Source of the DNA: Photobacterium galatheae
GTDB taxonomy: Bacteria; Pseudomonadota; Gammaproteobacteria; Enterobacterales; Vibrionaceae
DNA length: 64,000 bases
Direction of reading: 5' to 3'
Assembly: GCF_000695255.1 (NCBI RefSeq)
Contig: NZ_JMIB01000019.1
Coordinates: 1 to 64,000 of the forward strand
Positions 26,331 to 34,978 of this stretch are shown here, piece by piece. Within the stretch, counting starts at the first letter, position 1. Each line of letters begins with the position of its first letter. The notes below the pieces were generated by a model. That model searched no databases. It saw nothing but the letters and a program-made list of their open reading frames with translations, and was not told the origin of the DNA. The position numbers and the translations under genes are program-made.

Positions 26331-27344
26331 ATGCCGATGGAAAAATTACAGATGGACAGAAAGAAAGCGGCGCTGTACAAACGCCTCAGGGAGCATTGGA
26401 GTCAGTTTGAACATGAAGCAACAATCGTTGAAAACACCTTAGGTGCAACCAACCAAGTATTCCGAGTGAATACTGAACCAGCGTTTTACCTTCGCAAGTA
26501 TCGGACAAACGAGATCACGCGGGTTCAAAATGAACATGAACTTCTGTTGCAGCTATCTCAAAATTTAGATTTTGTTGTTTCCCCTTTTCTGACACGTCAC
26601 AAATCAACTTTTACGAAGATTGGAAGCCATCTTTATGCTCTCTTTCCTGAAGCAAATTGGCAATTGATTAACCAAGATGCGCTTTCTGAATCTCATGCTT
26701 TTCAAGCTGGTAAAACACTCGCCGAGTTGCACCGTCATTTGGCACCTTTCACAAGTGACAAATTCCCCACGATCGAACTTTCATGGGATAAATGTGCCTG
26801 GGTACAAAGGCTTCAAAAAGTCATCACAACGATTGAGTCAAACGGTATAGAACACACCACTGACGAATGGGCCTTCAGAAGAGCCCAAAAACAGATGCGT
26901 TATTTGTCTGATATAAAGACGACACACACGTATCGCCCTAAAACGCAAAGAACACTCATTCATGGTGATTATCATCATTACAATCTGTTTTTTGATCAGC
27001 AGTCGAACGTGTGCGGAATAATCGATTGGGATTTGTTACAAAACATGCCTCGTGCTTATGAGATAGCAAGAGCTTGTATGTACATGTTTAAATTGGAAAA
27101 GAATAAAACTATCGCTTTTATCAACGGCTACATGGCGGTGAATCACATCACTCAAGATCAACTTCACGACGGCGCGAAAGCTTGGGGGATTTTTGCAGAC
27201 CATCATGTCTGGGCACTCGAAGCAGTGTATTTGAACCGAAACATGTCAGCCAAAAAATTTGTGCCTCATACCGATTTTGAACCTTTTATGCATCAATGGC
27301 TCCCCATTGAAAATGCTCTGTTTGGATTGGCACATCATCAATAA
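26331..27344 (+). CDS. Aminoglycoside-phosphotransferase-family (APH) kinase-like protein
   Basis: Roughly 337 residues with the APH/choline-kinase fold. N-lobe: NQVFRVNTEPAFYLRKYR, where the lysine ends a strand in the usual ATP-binding position, and NEHELLLQLS. Catalytic loop: LIHGDYHHYNLFF (HGDxHxxN). Metal-binding: GIIDWDLLQ (D-x-D-like). The substrate may be a sugar, a homoserine-like metabolite or an antibiotic; sequence does not tell. The start is uncertain: ATG 26331, 26337 or 26352 are all possible and none has a strong ribosome-binding site. It heads an AT-rich run of small rightward genes. Confidence 0.8.
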   Translation: MPMEKLQMDRKKAALYKRLREHWSQFEHEATIVENTLGATNQVFRVNTEPAFYLRKYRTNEITRVQNEHELLLQLSQNLDFVVSPFLTRHKSTFTKIGSHLYALFPEANWQLINQDALSESHAFQAGKTLAELHRHLAPFTSDKFPTIELSWDKCAWVQRLQKVITTIESNGIEHTTDEWAFRRAQKQMRYLSDIKTTHTYRPKTQRTLIHGDYHHYNLFFDQQSNVCGIIDWDLLQNMPRAYEIARACMYMFKLEKNKTIAFINGYMAVNHITQDQLHDGAKAWGIFADHHVWALEAVYLNRNMSAKKFVPHTDFEPFMHQWLPIENALFGLAHHQ

Positions 27345-27445
27345 TAATGATGACGACAGGTGGCATGATCCGAAACTATTTTTGATCACTTCAATAGAAA
27401 AACAGATCCGTAACTGGCAGGAAGATTTTTCGGAAGGTTCAATAC

Positions 27446-27531
27446 CTTGCCTTGATGAGCCACTACATGGATACTAGGTGAAGTTTTTAAAAATCAATCC
27501 ATATAAAAGTGTGACAAAACCTGATGCGATG
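27446..27531 (+). repeat. Degenerate duplicated segment, copy A
   Basis: Starts CTTGCCTTGATGAGCC and ends near CTGATGCGATG. A related copy B lies at 28161-28234, after the next gene. The left part of copy A falls in an open frame whose translation ends PCLDEPLHGY, suggesting a decayed C-terminus of a duplicated gene. Confidence 0.6.
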
Positions 27532-27568
27532 GCATTCACATCATTTGTTCCACTCTTCAGGAGAAGTC

Positions 27569-28051
27569 ATGCATTCGATCATCGAAAATGCAATTGAATT
27601 ACGCAAGTCAGGTCAATATGAAGCATCCAGAAAATTACTTTTTTCGTTGCTATCGAATCATGAATATCAAGCGAAAGCGTGCCTACAAATTGCGTGGGCT
27701 TACGATAATGAAGGTAAAGAGCAAGAAGCAATTACTTATTATGAGTCAGCACTCACTGGGCCTTTATCGACAACTGAACGTTTTGATGCCATTTTTGGCT
27801 TAGCTTGTACACTTCGCAGCTTAGGCCGCTACAACGATGCCCTGACATATTTTGAACAAACAATATCTGAATATCCAGACGCCATTGAAGTGATGCCTTT
27901 TTACGCAATGTGCTTATATAACGTTGGACAGCATCAAGATGCGATATCGTTACTGCTTGAGTTACTTGTATCAACCACAAACAGTGATTCAATAAAAAAC
28001 TATCAAAGGGCAATCTTACTGTATTCCAAAGATTTGGATAGACAATGGTAA
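27569..28051 (+). CDS. Tetratricopeptide-repeat protein
   Basis: 160 residues composed of about four TPR-like helical hairpins. KACLQIAWAYDNEGKEQEAITYYESAL and FGLACTLRSLGRYNDALTYFEQTISEYP are near-canonical units, and FYAMCLYNVGQHQDAISLLLELL is a third. No signal peptide is present, so it is probably a cytosolic scaffold. The start at 27569 follows an excellent AGGAG; the longer frame from 27524 has none. The context of unrelated small genes gives no clue to its partner. Confidence 0.8.
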   Translation: MHSIIENAIELRKSGQYEASRKLLFSLLSNHEYQAKACLQIAWAYDNEGKEQEAITYYESALTGPLSTTERFDAIFGLACTLRSLGRYNDALTYFEQTISEYPDAIEVMPFYAMCLYNVGQHQDAISLLLELLVSTTNSDSIKNYQRAILLYSKDLDRQW

Positions 28052-28160
28052 TACGCAACCTACTTTAGGTGTGTTGTTCTACAGTGGGTCTGTTCACCGC
28101 TGCAAAATATAGAAAGAAACAATAAGATTTTTGATCACGGCATTTTTTGTCAATCAACCA

Positions 28161-28234
28161 CTTGCCTTGATGATCCGCCTCATAGATAGCTACGCAATTT
28201 TTAGCTTATCAATATCAAAAAAGCTGATGCCATG
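28161..28234 (+). repeat. Degenerate duplicated segment, copy B
   Basis: Begins CTTGCCTTGATGATCC and ends near CTGATGCCATG, paralleling copy A at 27446-27531. Between the conserved ends the two differ by several substitutions and small gaps. Upstream of both, a TTTTTGATCAC segment is shared. Confidence 0.6.
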
Positions 28235-28334
28235 CAGAGTCTCAAGCGTTATCGGCATCAGGCGAATCAATGGTAACAAAGTCTGTCAGGACCCCAGGAT
28301 TCATTGAAACGTACTAAAAAATGGAATTGATGAA

Positions 28335-28745
28335 ATGGAACAAATAGAACAAACTCTTTATGAGCCTGCAATTCAACTCATTCAAACGCGTTATCCGACG
28401 GGTTGGGGCGGCGCAGCAGCAGTGAGAACGGCTTCCGGAAAAATATTAACCAGTATTGCCCCAGACATCAAAAACGATGCGCTATCACTTTGCATGGAAG
28501 TCGGAGCCTATTTAGAAGCACATAAGTTGAATGAAGCAGTGACTCACTCTTTGTGCCTCTGCCGTGAAGATGAAAACAGCGCGTTTTTGGTTTTATCACC
28601 CTGTGGTATTTGCCAGGAGCGTTTGGTTCATTGGGGGGGTGATGTTCAAGCAGCAATAACAACCCAAGGCAATGATCTGGTTTTCAAAACAATACGAGAA
28701 CTCATGCCCCACCATTGGTCTCTGGTGAATGGAAAGTCGCTATAA
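28335..28745 (+). CDS. Cytidine-deaminase-like zinc protein
   Basis: 136 residues of the cytidine deaminase superfamily. The zinc/catalytic motifs are C53-M-E55 (DALSLCMEVGAYLEA) in place of the usual C/H-A-E, and P-C90-G-I-C93 (VLSPCGICQERL). The short length and PCGxCQE arrangement fit homotetrameric Cdd or blasticidin-S-deaminase-like members. The acid-base glutamate and all three zinc ligands are present, so it is probably active. The substrate could be a nucleoside or a related aminopyrimidine. No strong ribosome-binding site is seen at this ATG. Confidence 0.8.
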   Translation: MEQIEQTLYEPAIQLIQTRYPTGWGGAAAVRTASGKILTSIAPDIKNDALSLCMEVGAYLEAHKLNEAVTHSLCLCREDENSAFLVLSPCGICQERLVHWGGDVQAAITTQGNDLVFKTIRELMPHHWSLVNGKSL

Positions 28746-28796
28746 CAAACAGCGAGCATCTTCATCTCGACTCAAAGACACACGTTTAGGATACGT

Positions 28797-29546
28797 ATGA
28801 AATATTTACCGAGCTTCTTTCTTTTATTCTTGTCATTCGCATCATATGCACAAACGATAACAATTCATGATCAGAACAGGGATCGCCATATCCCACTCAC
28901 GATCCATTTCCCGACAAAAGCCGAACATTGTACCCGAACACAAAAATGTGACGTCGTATTGATCAGTGCGGGGTATCGCGTTCCTTACACCAAGTACTTG
29001 TTTATCAGTCAGGCACTCAACAATGCTGGATATATGACGATTGCAGTCGACCATGAACTTCCGCATGATCCGCCATTATCAAGAAAAGGTGACTTATATC
29101 AGACAAGGATCGAGAACTGGAAACGTGGCGCTGAAACTCTGAGTTATCTTCAGAAAACGTTGCCAGATCGATTTCCCTCCTACAATTTCGATCAATTAAC
29201 TTTCATCGGGCATTCAAATGGTGGAGATATTTCAACCTGGTTAAGCCTTCAGGACAATAATTACGTACATCAGTTGATTACGTTCGATCATAAAAGAGTC
29301 GCGCTGCCTAAAACTCATCAGACCCGCGTGCTGTCAATCAGAGCACAGGAATACCCGACAAAAAATGGTATTTTACCAACAGCATCCGAGCAGGTGGAAT
29401 TTGAGAGTTGTGTTGTCGACATCCCACACTCAAAACACATGGACTTCACAGACTATGGCACCAAAGATGTGATGGAAAAAACTGACAAAATCGTCCTCGG
29501 CTTTTTAAAAGGCTTGAGTTGTGCAGATCTCAAGCGAAAATCCTGA
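28797..29546 (+). CDS. Secreted alpha/beta-hydrolase-fold protein
   Basis: 249 residues with a signal peptide (MKYLPSFFLLFLSFASYA, cleavage near residue 18). An alpha/beta-hydrolase core follows: the strand CDVVLISAGYRVPYTKY, and the nucleophile elbow FIGHSNGGD with S140. A late histidine in PHSKHMDF fits the third triad residue. An aspartate in YVHQLITFDH could serve as the acid. It is likely a periplasmic esterase or peptidase-like enzyme. AGGA precedes the ATG. The substrate is unknown. Confidence 0.75.
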   Translation: MKYLPSFFLLFLSFASYAQTITIHDQNRDRHIPLTIHFPTKAEHCTRTQKCDVVLISAGYRVPYTKYLFISQALNNAGYMTIAVDHELPHDPPLSRKGDLYQTRIENWKRGAETLSYLQKTLPDRFPSYNFDQLTFIGHSNGGDISTWLSLQDNNYVHQLITFDHKRVALPKTHQTRVLSIRAQEYPTKNGILPTASEQVEFESCVVDIPHSKHMDFTDYGTKDVMEKTDKIVLGFLKGLSCADLKRKS

Positions 29547-30065
29547 CGGCATCCTCACTCTGTACTTTGCCATCAGGATTCGAACCATATTTCACTGAAC
29601 TCCCTGCCGCTGCCCCACCCTGATGGAAGAAATCAATCGCTTATTTCCATCAGTCTGAGGCAGTCTTCCTACTCTACAATCTCTATAAAATCTCTATAAC
29701 AAGGCAAGTAAAGGCCCCGAGCCGGTTTCATCAACCCGTTTGACCGTCATCGGCAAAACCACCACCATAAGGAGCGGCGGAACAACTTTATCGCCATTTC
29801 GAATGACTATCTGAGTGAATATCTGCCCCGGTATTGGTAAATCAATGTAAAGACCGAGTTGACGCACAAGGCACAGACTGAAGCAGATAACATATTTAAA
29901 TATCTGATTTTAAATCACTTTATGTTCTAAACACCCTCATTGTCAGCGATTTTTTGACACCACCACACAAACACAAAAAAGAACGATTCTCAGTTTTATT
30001 CGTGACATCAATTCGTAAATTGAATAGCATTGTGCGACTTATTTCATTCTGAGGACGTAGAGACA
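29547..30065. other. Intergenic region upstream of the siderophore transporter
   Basis: About 520 bp. The left half (29700-29900) contains a short open stretch translating NNFIAISNDYLSEYLPRYW, which may be the remnant of a lost gene; it has no start signal. The right end holds the Fur-type site at 29979-29999 and the promoter of the substrate-binding-protein gene. Confidence 0.5.
29979..29999 (+). promoter_or_regulatory. Putative Fur box
   Basis: AAGAACGATTCTCAGTTTTAT; its complement contains ACTGAGAATCGTTCT, close to typical gammaproteobacterial Fur sites (AATGAGAATCATTCT-like). It lies 66-87 bp before the first gene of the iron transporter operon, as expected for iron repression. Confidence 0.7.
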
Positions 30066-30992
30066 ATGAAATCATTTGGCCTTCTGTCACGCGTTGTTCT
30101 GCTAGCTGCCGGTCTGCTGGCTGCACAAGCCGTATTTGCCGATAACAATTCACCGAAATCAATCAAACACGCTTTAGGTGAGATAACCCTGAACAAGGTA
30201 CCGCAACGTGTTGTTGTTCTGGGTCAGGGCAGCCTGGATACGCTGGATCGTCTGGGTGTCGAACCCGTTGGTGTCGTCAAATCGATGATGCCTGCCTACC
30301 TCAACAAATATCAGGATGAAAAATACGTCGGCGTAGGATCGGTCGTTGAACCGGATTTCGAAGCCATCTTCATGGCAAAGCCTGATCTGATTATTGCTGA
30401 AGCCCGAATGACAGCGCTGATGGATCAACTGAGTGAGATTGCCCCAACCATTATGTACTCCGTTGAATACGGTCAATACTGGCAGGATGCACAACAAAAC
30501 TGGCGCATGCTGGGTGAAATCTTCAATAAACAGGCTGAAGCTGAACAACTCATTGCTGAGACTCAGACAAAACTGAATGCAGCCAAACAACGTGTCAAAG
30601 ACAGCAAGATGAATGCGCTGATGCTGATGAACAATGGCAACAAGCTTGCCATGTTCAACGAAGGCAGCCGTTTTTCCATGGTCTTTGATGATTTTGGCTT
30701 CACCCCCGCGCGAAGCGAAAAAGTTTCAGCCGGTGGCCCACACGGCAACCTGATTTCGTTTGAATATGTTGCCGACGCCAAACCGGATGCCATGTTGGTT
30801 CTGGACCGTGAACAAGCGATTGGCCGTGACAACGGCAAAGCGAAAGCGCGCTTCGACAACCCACTGGTAAAATCCACCCCTGCTTACAAACAGAACCATA
30901 TTGTCTACCTGAATCCGAATGCCTGGTACATCACAATGGCTGGCGCTACAGCCACCGAGTTGATGATCGACGATATTAACGCCCTGTTCTAA
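30066..30992 (+). CDS. vctP: Siderophore ABC transporter, periplasmic substrate-binding protein (VctP/CeuE-like)
   Basis: 308 residues with a signal peptide (cleavage near QAVFA-DN, residue 25). It is a class III binding protein for catecholate ferric siderophores. QRVVVLGQGSLDTLDRLGVEPVGV and the long connecting helix are typical. H226 (in GGPHGNL) and Y288 (in PNAWYIT) sit where CeuE/VctP-type proteins use a His-Tyr pair to complete iron coordination of tetradentate siderophores. The start at 30066 is fixed by the signal peptide. It is followed by two permease genes and an ATPase gene. The Fur box upstream implies iron regulation. No outer-membrane receptor gene is adjacent. Confidence 0.88.
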   Translation: MKSFGLLSRVVLLAAGLLAAQAVFADNNSPKSIKHALGEITLNKVPQRVVVLGQGSLDTLDRLGVEPVGVVKSMMPAYLNKYQDEKYVGVGSVVEPDFEAIFMAKPDLIIAEARMTALMDQLSEIAPTIMYSVEYGQYWQDAQQNWRMLGEIFNKQAEAEQLIAETQTKLNAAKQRVKDSKMNALMLMNNGNKLAMFNEGSRFSMVFDDFGFTPARSEKVSAGGPHGNLISFEYVADAKPDAMLVLDREQAIGRDNGKAKARFDNPLVKSTPAYKQNHIVYLNPNAWYITMAGATATELMIDDINALF

Positions 30993-31002
30993 CCCAAGTT
31001 GT

Positions 31003-31026
31003 GAGATCTGCCTGCGGGCAGGTCTC
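31003..31026 (+). other. Intercistronic hairpin after vctP
   Basis: GAGATCTGCC-TGCG-GGCAGGTCTC, a 10-bp stem with one G-T pair, lies 11 bp after the vctP stop and is not followed by a proper T-run. Such hairpins commonly stabilise the upstream message so that the binding protein is made in excess over the permease. Confidence 0.7.
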
Positions 31027-31034
31027 GGTTTACT

Positions 31035-32009
31035 ATGAAGTCATCAAGTATTTATTCTTCCCGGATCTTCATTTCCGGCACTTTACTGCTGTTGCTGAGC
31101 GCTGCTTCCCTGTCTGTCGGTGTGGCAGATCTTCATCTCAGCCAGTTATGGCAAGGTGATATAGAAGCAACGTCTATCCTGATCGCCAGTCGCATTCCAC
31201 GATTACTCGCCATTTGTCTGGCCGGCGCTGGTTTAAGTATTGCCGGACTGATCATGCAGCAGATCTGTCAGAACCGGTTTGCGGCCCCGGATACCACAGG
31301 CACCATCGACTGTGCCCTGCTCGGCTATGTGGCCAGCATGGTGTTTTTCTCCGGTTTGAGCAAATGGGTCGATTTAGCCGTTATTTTTGCTTTTGCGGTC
31401 GGGGGCACCCTGCTGTTCGTCAAATTCCTGCAACGGCTGACCTTCAAAAATACCGTGCTTGTCCCGCTGATTGGGATGATGTTTGGGAATGTCGTCTCAG
31501 CTTTTACTCAGTTCATTGCCTACAGATATGACCTGATTCAGACGATGGAAACCTGGACGATTGCCAACTTTTCCTCGGTCCTTCAGGGCCAGTATGAACT
31601 GTTATATCTGGCCATTCCGGCTGCTGTGATTGCCTATCATTTTGCCAGCCAGTTCAGTGCAGCCAGCGTCGGTGAAAGTTTCGCGAAAAATATTGGCCTG
31701 AACTATCAGAACATCGTGCTGATTGGAGTCATTATTGTGGCTGTGATATCCGCATCTGTGGTGATGATCGTCGGCGTCATTTATTTTGTCGGACTGATTA
31801 TTCCGAATCTGGTGTCTCTGTTCCTTGGCGACAACATGAAACGAAATCTACCGTGGACGGCTTTCTGGGGTGTCGTGGTCGTTCTGGCTTGTGACATTCT
31901 TGGCCGATTAATCATCTTCCCTTATGAAATTCCAATCTCCATGATCGTTTCCGTGCTTGGCGGTGCTGCATTCATCTATCTGGTACTGAAGGACAAAACC
32001 AATGCGTAA
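31035..32009 (+). CDS. vctD: Siderophore ABC transporter permease (FecCD type), first subunit
   Basis: 324-residue polytopic protein of the FecCD family. About nine or ten membrane helices are visible, including IFISGTLLLLLSAASLSVGV at the N-terminus and ISMIVSVLGGAAFIYLVL at the C-terminus. SRIPRLLAICLAGAGLSIAGLIMQQICQNRFAAPDTTG is the family signature after the first helix. VGLIIPNLVSLFLGDNMKRN is the cytoplasmic coupling region that contacts the ATPase. The ribosome-binding site is weak, which fits lower expression than vctP. Its stop overlaps the next gene by 8 bp. Confidence 0.88.
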   Translation: MKSSSIYSSRIFISGTLLLLLSAASLSVGVADLHLSQLWQGDIEATSILIASRIPRLLAICLAGAGLSIAGLIMQQICQNRFAAPDTTGTIDCALLGYVASMVFFSGLSKWVDLAVIFAFAVGGTLLFVKFLQRLTFKNTVLVPLIGMMFGNVVSAFTQFIAYRYDLIQTMETWTIANFSSVLQGQYELLYLAIPAAVIAYHFASQFSAASVGESFAKNIGLNYQNIVLIGVIIVAVISASVVMIVGVIYFVGLIIPNLVSLFLGDNMKRNLPWTAFWGVVVVLACDILGRLIIFPYEIPISMIVSVLGGAAFIYLVLKDKTNA

Positions 32010-32949
32010 TTCCATGAAAGTGATCTGGATTGCAGCTTTGTCTGTGCTGGTCATTGGCTATTTCATCGGACAGGGACTGACGCCGGATAACTACAGCTTC
32101 TTCCTGTCCCGCCGTATCCCGAAAGTGTTAGCAATTTGTCTGGCGGCCATTGCCATTTCAGCCTCTTCGATGGTGTTTCAGACCATCACCAATAACCGGA
32201 TTCTGACCCCGTCCATTCTGGGTTTTGACTTCCTTTACATCATGCTGCAAACCCTGATCGTCGTGGTGTTTGGCAGCGCCAGCTTTTTGATTATCAATCA
32301 GAAAATTAATTTCTTTGTTTGCGTGTTGCTGATGACTGGCCTGTCCACCCTGCTGTTCAGTCTGTATTTCCGTCGCCGGAATACCAATGTGTTCACGTTG
32401 CTGTTACTTGGGATTGTGCTGGGCAGTCTGTTCTCGAATATTTCGAACTTCTTTGCCATGCTCATCGACCCGAACGAGTTCACCGTTATTCAGAATGCGA
32501 TGTTTGCCAGTTTCAACAATGTGAACAGCGAACTGGTTTACTGGTGCGTTCCGATTCTCATGCTTTGCCTGCTGTATCTGCTGGGCCTGTCCCCGCAATT
32601 GGATGTGATGTGGCTGGGCGAAGACAATGCCAGAAGCCTTGGGGTCGATACCCGCAAGCTGACCCTGCAAGTCATGTTGGTTGTCTCTGTGATGATTTCC
32701 ATCTCAACAGCGTTGGTCGGGCCTGTCCTCTTCTTTGGTCTGATTGTTGTCAGCCTGACCCGAGAAATTTTTCAGACTTACCATCACAAATCTCTGATTT
32801 TAATCTCCAGCCTGATGGCCGTTTTGCTGCTCATCAGCGGCCAGTATTTCGTTGAAAAAGTGCTGCGTTTTGAAACCACTGTCAGCGTCCTGATTAACTT
32901 TGTCGGTGGCAGTTATTTCCTGTATCTGCTCACCCGAAATAAAATCTGA
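32002..32949 (+). CDS. vctG: Siderophore ABC transporter permease (FecCD type), second subunit
   Basis: 315-residue FecCD permease that forms the heterodimeric channel with the preceding gene product. Signature: SRRIPKVLAICLAAIAISASSMVFQTITNNRILTPSILG. Coupling region: GPVLFFGLIVVSLTREIF. C-terminal helix: VSVLINFVGGSYFLYLL. Overlap of the start with the previous stop (32002-32009) indicates translational coupling. The pairing of two distinct permease genes, rather than one, fits VctDG/FatCD/YclNO-type catechol siderophore importers. Confidence 0.88.
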   Translation: MRNSMKVIWIAALSVLVIGYFIGQGLTPDNYSFFLSRRIPKVLAICLAAIAISASSMVFQTITNNRILTPSILGFDFLYIMLQTLIVVVFGSASFLIINQKINFFVCVLLMTGLSTLLFSLYFRRRNTNVFTLLLLGIVLGSLFSNISNFFAMLIDPNEFTVIQNAMFASFNNVNSELVYWCVPILMLCLLYLLGLSPQLDVMWLGEDNARSLGVDTRKLTLQVMLVVSVMISISTALVGPVLFFGLIVVSLTREIFQTYHHKSLILISSLMAVLLLISGQYFVEKVLRFETTVSVLINFVGGSYFLYLLTRNKI

Positions 32950-32954
32950 AACTT

Positions 32955-33716
32955 ATGATCGAATTAACCGGATTAACCAAACATTATGGCAACACGGCCG
33001 TGGTCAAAGATGCCTCGGCGCTATTTCCCAAAGGTGAAGTCACTTCGATTATCGGCCCAAACGGTGCCGGTAAAAGTACCCTGCTCGCCATGGCCAGCCG
33101 GCTGACCAACAGTGATGCCGGTCACGTGGTGATTGCAGGTACACCTTTATCGCAATGGGACAGCAAAGCCCTCTCAAAACGGCTGGCTGTATTAAGGCAG
33201 TCAAACAACATCAACATGCGGTTCAAAGTTCGTGAGCTGGTTGCGTTTGGTCGTTATCCGCATTCTCAGGGGCGACTGACAGCGGACGATAACCGCATCA
33301 TCGATGAAGCGCTGGACCACTTAGGGATCCGGGAGATCCAGGATCGTTTTATTGATGAACTCAGTGGCGGTCAGCGTCAGATGGCGTTTATTGCAATGGT
33401 CGTCGCACAGGATACCGACTACATCTTTCTGGATGAGCCGCTGAACAATCTGGATATTCGCCATTCGGTGGACATCATGATGACACTTCGCCGGCTCGCG
33501 AAAGACATGCAGAAAGCCGTGGTGATCGTGATTCACGATATCAATTTCAGTTCCTGCTATTCAGATAACATCGTCGCGATGAAGCGGGGCGAAGTCGTCG
33601 CCAGCGGAAAAGTCCATGACGTGATTGAAAAGACAATCATGGAAGAGATGTATGAGATCCCGTTTGATATCAAAGAGATCGACGGGCAGCGCATCTGCCT
33701 GTATTACGGCGGGTAA
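32955..33716 (+). CDS. vctC: Siderophore ABC transporter ATP-binding protein
   Basis: 253-residue ABC ATPase energising the VctDG channel. Walker A GPNGAGKST (near residue 36), Q-loop LRQSNN, signature LSGGQRQ, Walker B YIFLDEPLNNLD and H-loop VIHDINF are all intact. The D-loop LNNLDIRHS is typical of iron-siderophore importers. It begins 5 bp after the permease stop. A long-loop hairpin follows before the convergent autotransporter-like gene. Confidence 0.92.
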   Translation: MIELTGLTKHYGNTAVVKDASALFPKGEVTSIIGPNGAGKSTLLAMASRLTNSDAGHVVIAGTPLSQWDSKALSKRLAVLRQSNNINMRFKVRELVAFGRYPHSQGRLTADDNRIIDEALDHLGIREIQDRFIDELSGGQRQMAFIAMVVAQDTDYIFLDEPLNNLDIRHSVDIMMTLRRLAKDMQKAVVIVIHDINFSSCYSDNIVAMKRGEVVASGKVHDVIEKTIMEEMYEIPFDIKEIDGQRICLYYGG

Positions 33717-33726
33717 CCGCGGTGGG

Positions 33727-33764
33727 TAAGGCTTACCCTGAATACAACGGATAAGCCTTATTTA
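33727..33764 (+). terminator. Weak terminator of the siderophore operon
   Basis: Perfect 9-bp arms, TAAGGCTTA (33727-33735) and TAAGCCTTA (33752-33760), then TTTA. The 16-nt loop is long. The right arm overlaps the stop codon of the convergent gene. Confidence 0.5.
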
Positions 33765-34978
33765 AACGGAATGATCACCCCGATGCTGTACAGTGACGGG
33801 GTCATATCATCCAGACCAACCAAGGTACTCGCTTCAGCATAGGCGACCCATTTACCATTGAAAGCACCCGACACACCCGCATGGAAACGGCCATAGAACT
33901 GATCTTCCGACTTTGTGATCACCGGCAGGCTGCTGCTGGAGTAACTGGATTTAAACTGGCTGACAATTCGGTCTGAGTGAAACTGGTAATCGTAGTGCAG
34001 ATAGCTTTTCACATAAGGCTGAAAAATACCGACACTGGTCCGGAAAGGCTTCGAAATGGTGGCGCCTGTAATAAAGGTGGTACCTTCCAGTTTACTGACA
34101 TCATCCACCTGGGAAATCACATAGTTCGAGTTCCCTTTCGATAATCTTTCGTTATATCTGTCCTGATCTGAAAGCGTGTATTGCACGGCGCTTTCCAAAG
34201 CGATTTTTGCGTAAGGATAATCCACCACATAACCGCCACCCAGCGTGAAGACCCAGACATCAGAATCCGCATCATCCATACTGCTGACAACCGGATCGGT
34301 ATACATATTCACCTGACGGTTCACATCGGTATCGATCAGGGCGTAACTGGCCGTAAAATCAAGAAACCAGGCATCTTCAAAATAACTGAAATAACCCGAC
34401 GCGACCAACCCATCAATGTCGGTGCTGTTCTCATTTTCATAGTCAGCAGATTTGTAACTCGGCATTCCCAGCGCCAGACCAAACAGGTAATTATTATTCA
34501 GCAGGTAATCCCCGCCCATGGTGACGGAATATGCCTGACTGGTCGCAGACTGATTTCGCCCTGAATGATACTGACTGAACGTCAGTTGCGGTTTTGAGCG
34601 TTCAACCCGCATATAGGTGCCAAGTCCGCCAGAAGCATTATCAAAATAAGATGCGGCCGCACTCGCTTCATTCGAAGCAGCATAAACCGCGCGTCCCCGG
34701 CTGTCCTGACGGACACTGCTGGTCCGGGCACTGACATCGCCCGGATATAACGCAACCGTGGGTGTATAAATGCTGGCAGCCGGATGGATGGATTCTTTCT
34801 GACTGGGTTTATCGACCCGAACATCACTGGCAAGAGTCATCAGAGAATCCATAACCTCATCTGACACTGAACTGACAAAACTGGATTTTCCGCTGTCAGC
34901 CCAGGAAGATTGTGGAACTGACGCTGCAAGCAGGACAACTGGTACCCAGACACCGTGACACCGATATGCGCTTCTCAT
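33758..34978 (-). CDS. Autotransporter-beta-domain-like outer membrane protein
   Basis: 406 residues with a signal peptide (cleavage near SSWA-DS, residue 28). A polar linker of about 100 residues follows, then a beta-barrel domain (about 120-406) with alternating strands such as YSVTMGGDYLLNNNYLFGLALGMP, FLDFTASYALIDTDV, VWVFTLGGGYVVDY and the terminal strand LYSIGVIIPFK. The architecture matches the autotransporter beta-domain superfamily, but there is no long passenger, so it may act as a barrel alone. AGGGGG precedes the ATG. It is convergent with the iron transporter operon. A role in iron uptake would be guesswork, because plug and TonB-box features are absent. Confidence 0.78.
   Translation of the reverse strand: MRSAYRCHGVWVPVVLLAASVPQSSWADSGKSSFVSSVSDEVMDSLMTLASDVRVDKPSQKESIHPAASIYTPTVALYPGDVSARTSSVRQDSRGRAVYAASNEASAAASYFDNASGGLGTYMRVERSKPQLTFSQYHSGRNQSATSQAYSVTMGGDYLLNNNYLFGLALGMPSYKSADYENENSTDIDGLVASGYFSYFEDAWFLDFTASYALIDTDVNRQVNMYTDPVVSSMDDADSDVWVFTLGGGYVVDYPYAKIALESAVQYTLSDQDRYNERLSKGNSNYVISQVDDVSKLEGTTFITGATISKPFRTSVGIFQPYVKSYLHYDYQFHSDRIVSQFKSSYSSSSLPVITKSEDQFYGRFHAGVSGAFNGKWVAYAEASTLVGLDDMTPSLYSIGVIIPFK

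Noticed and set aside
23400-29600. A chromosomal integron cassette array
   Set aside because: The run of small, mostly rightward, unrelated genes suggested it, but I found no GTTRRRY/RYYYAAC-bounded attC sites after the genes and no integron integrase.
31214-31531. Alternative-frame ORFs inside the vct permeases (also 32319-32855)
   Set aside because: They lie within strongly supported FecCD permease genes in another frame and have Cys/Arg-rich shadow composition.
33758-34978. TonB-dependent siderophore receptor beside the iron transporter
   Set aside because: The protein is too short (406 aa) and has no plug domain or TonB box; the barrel resembles autotransporter beta-domains.
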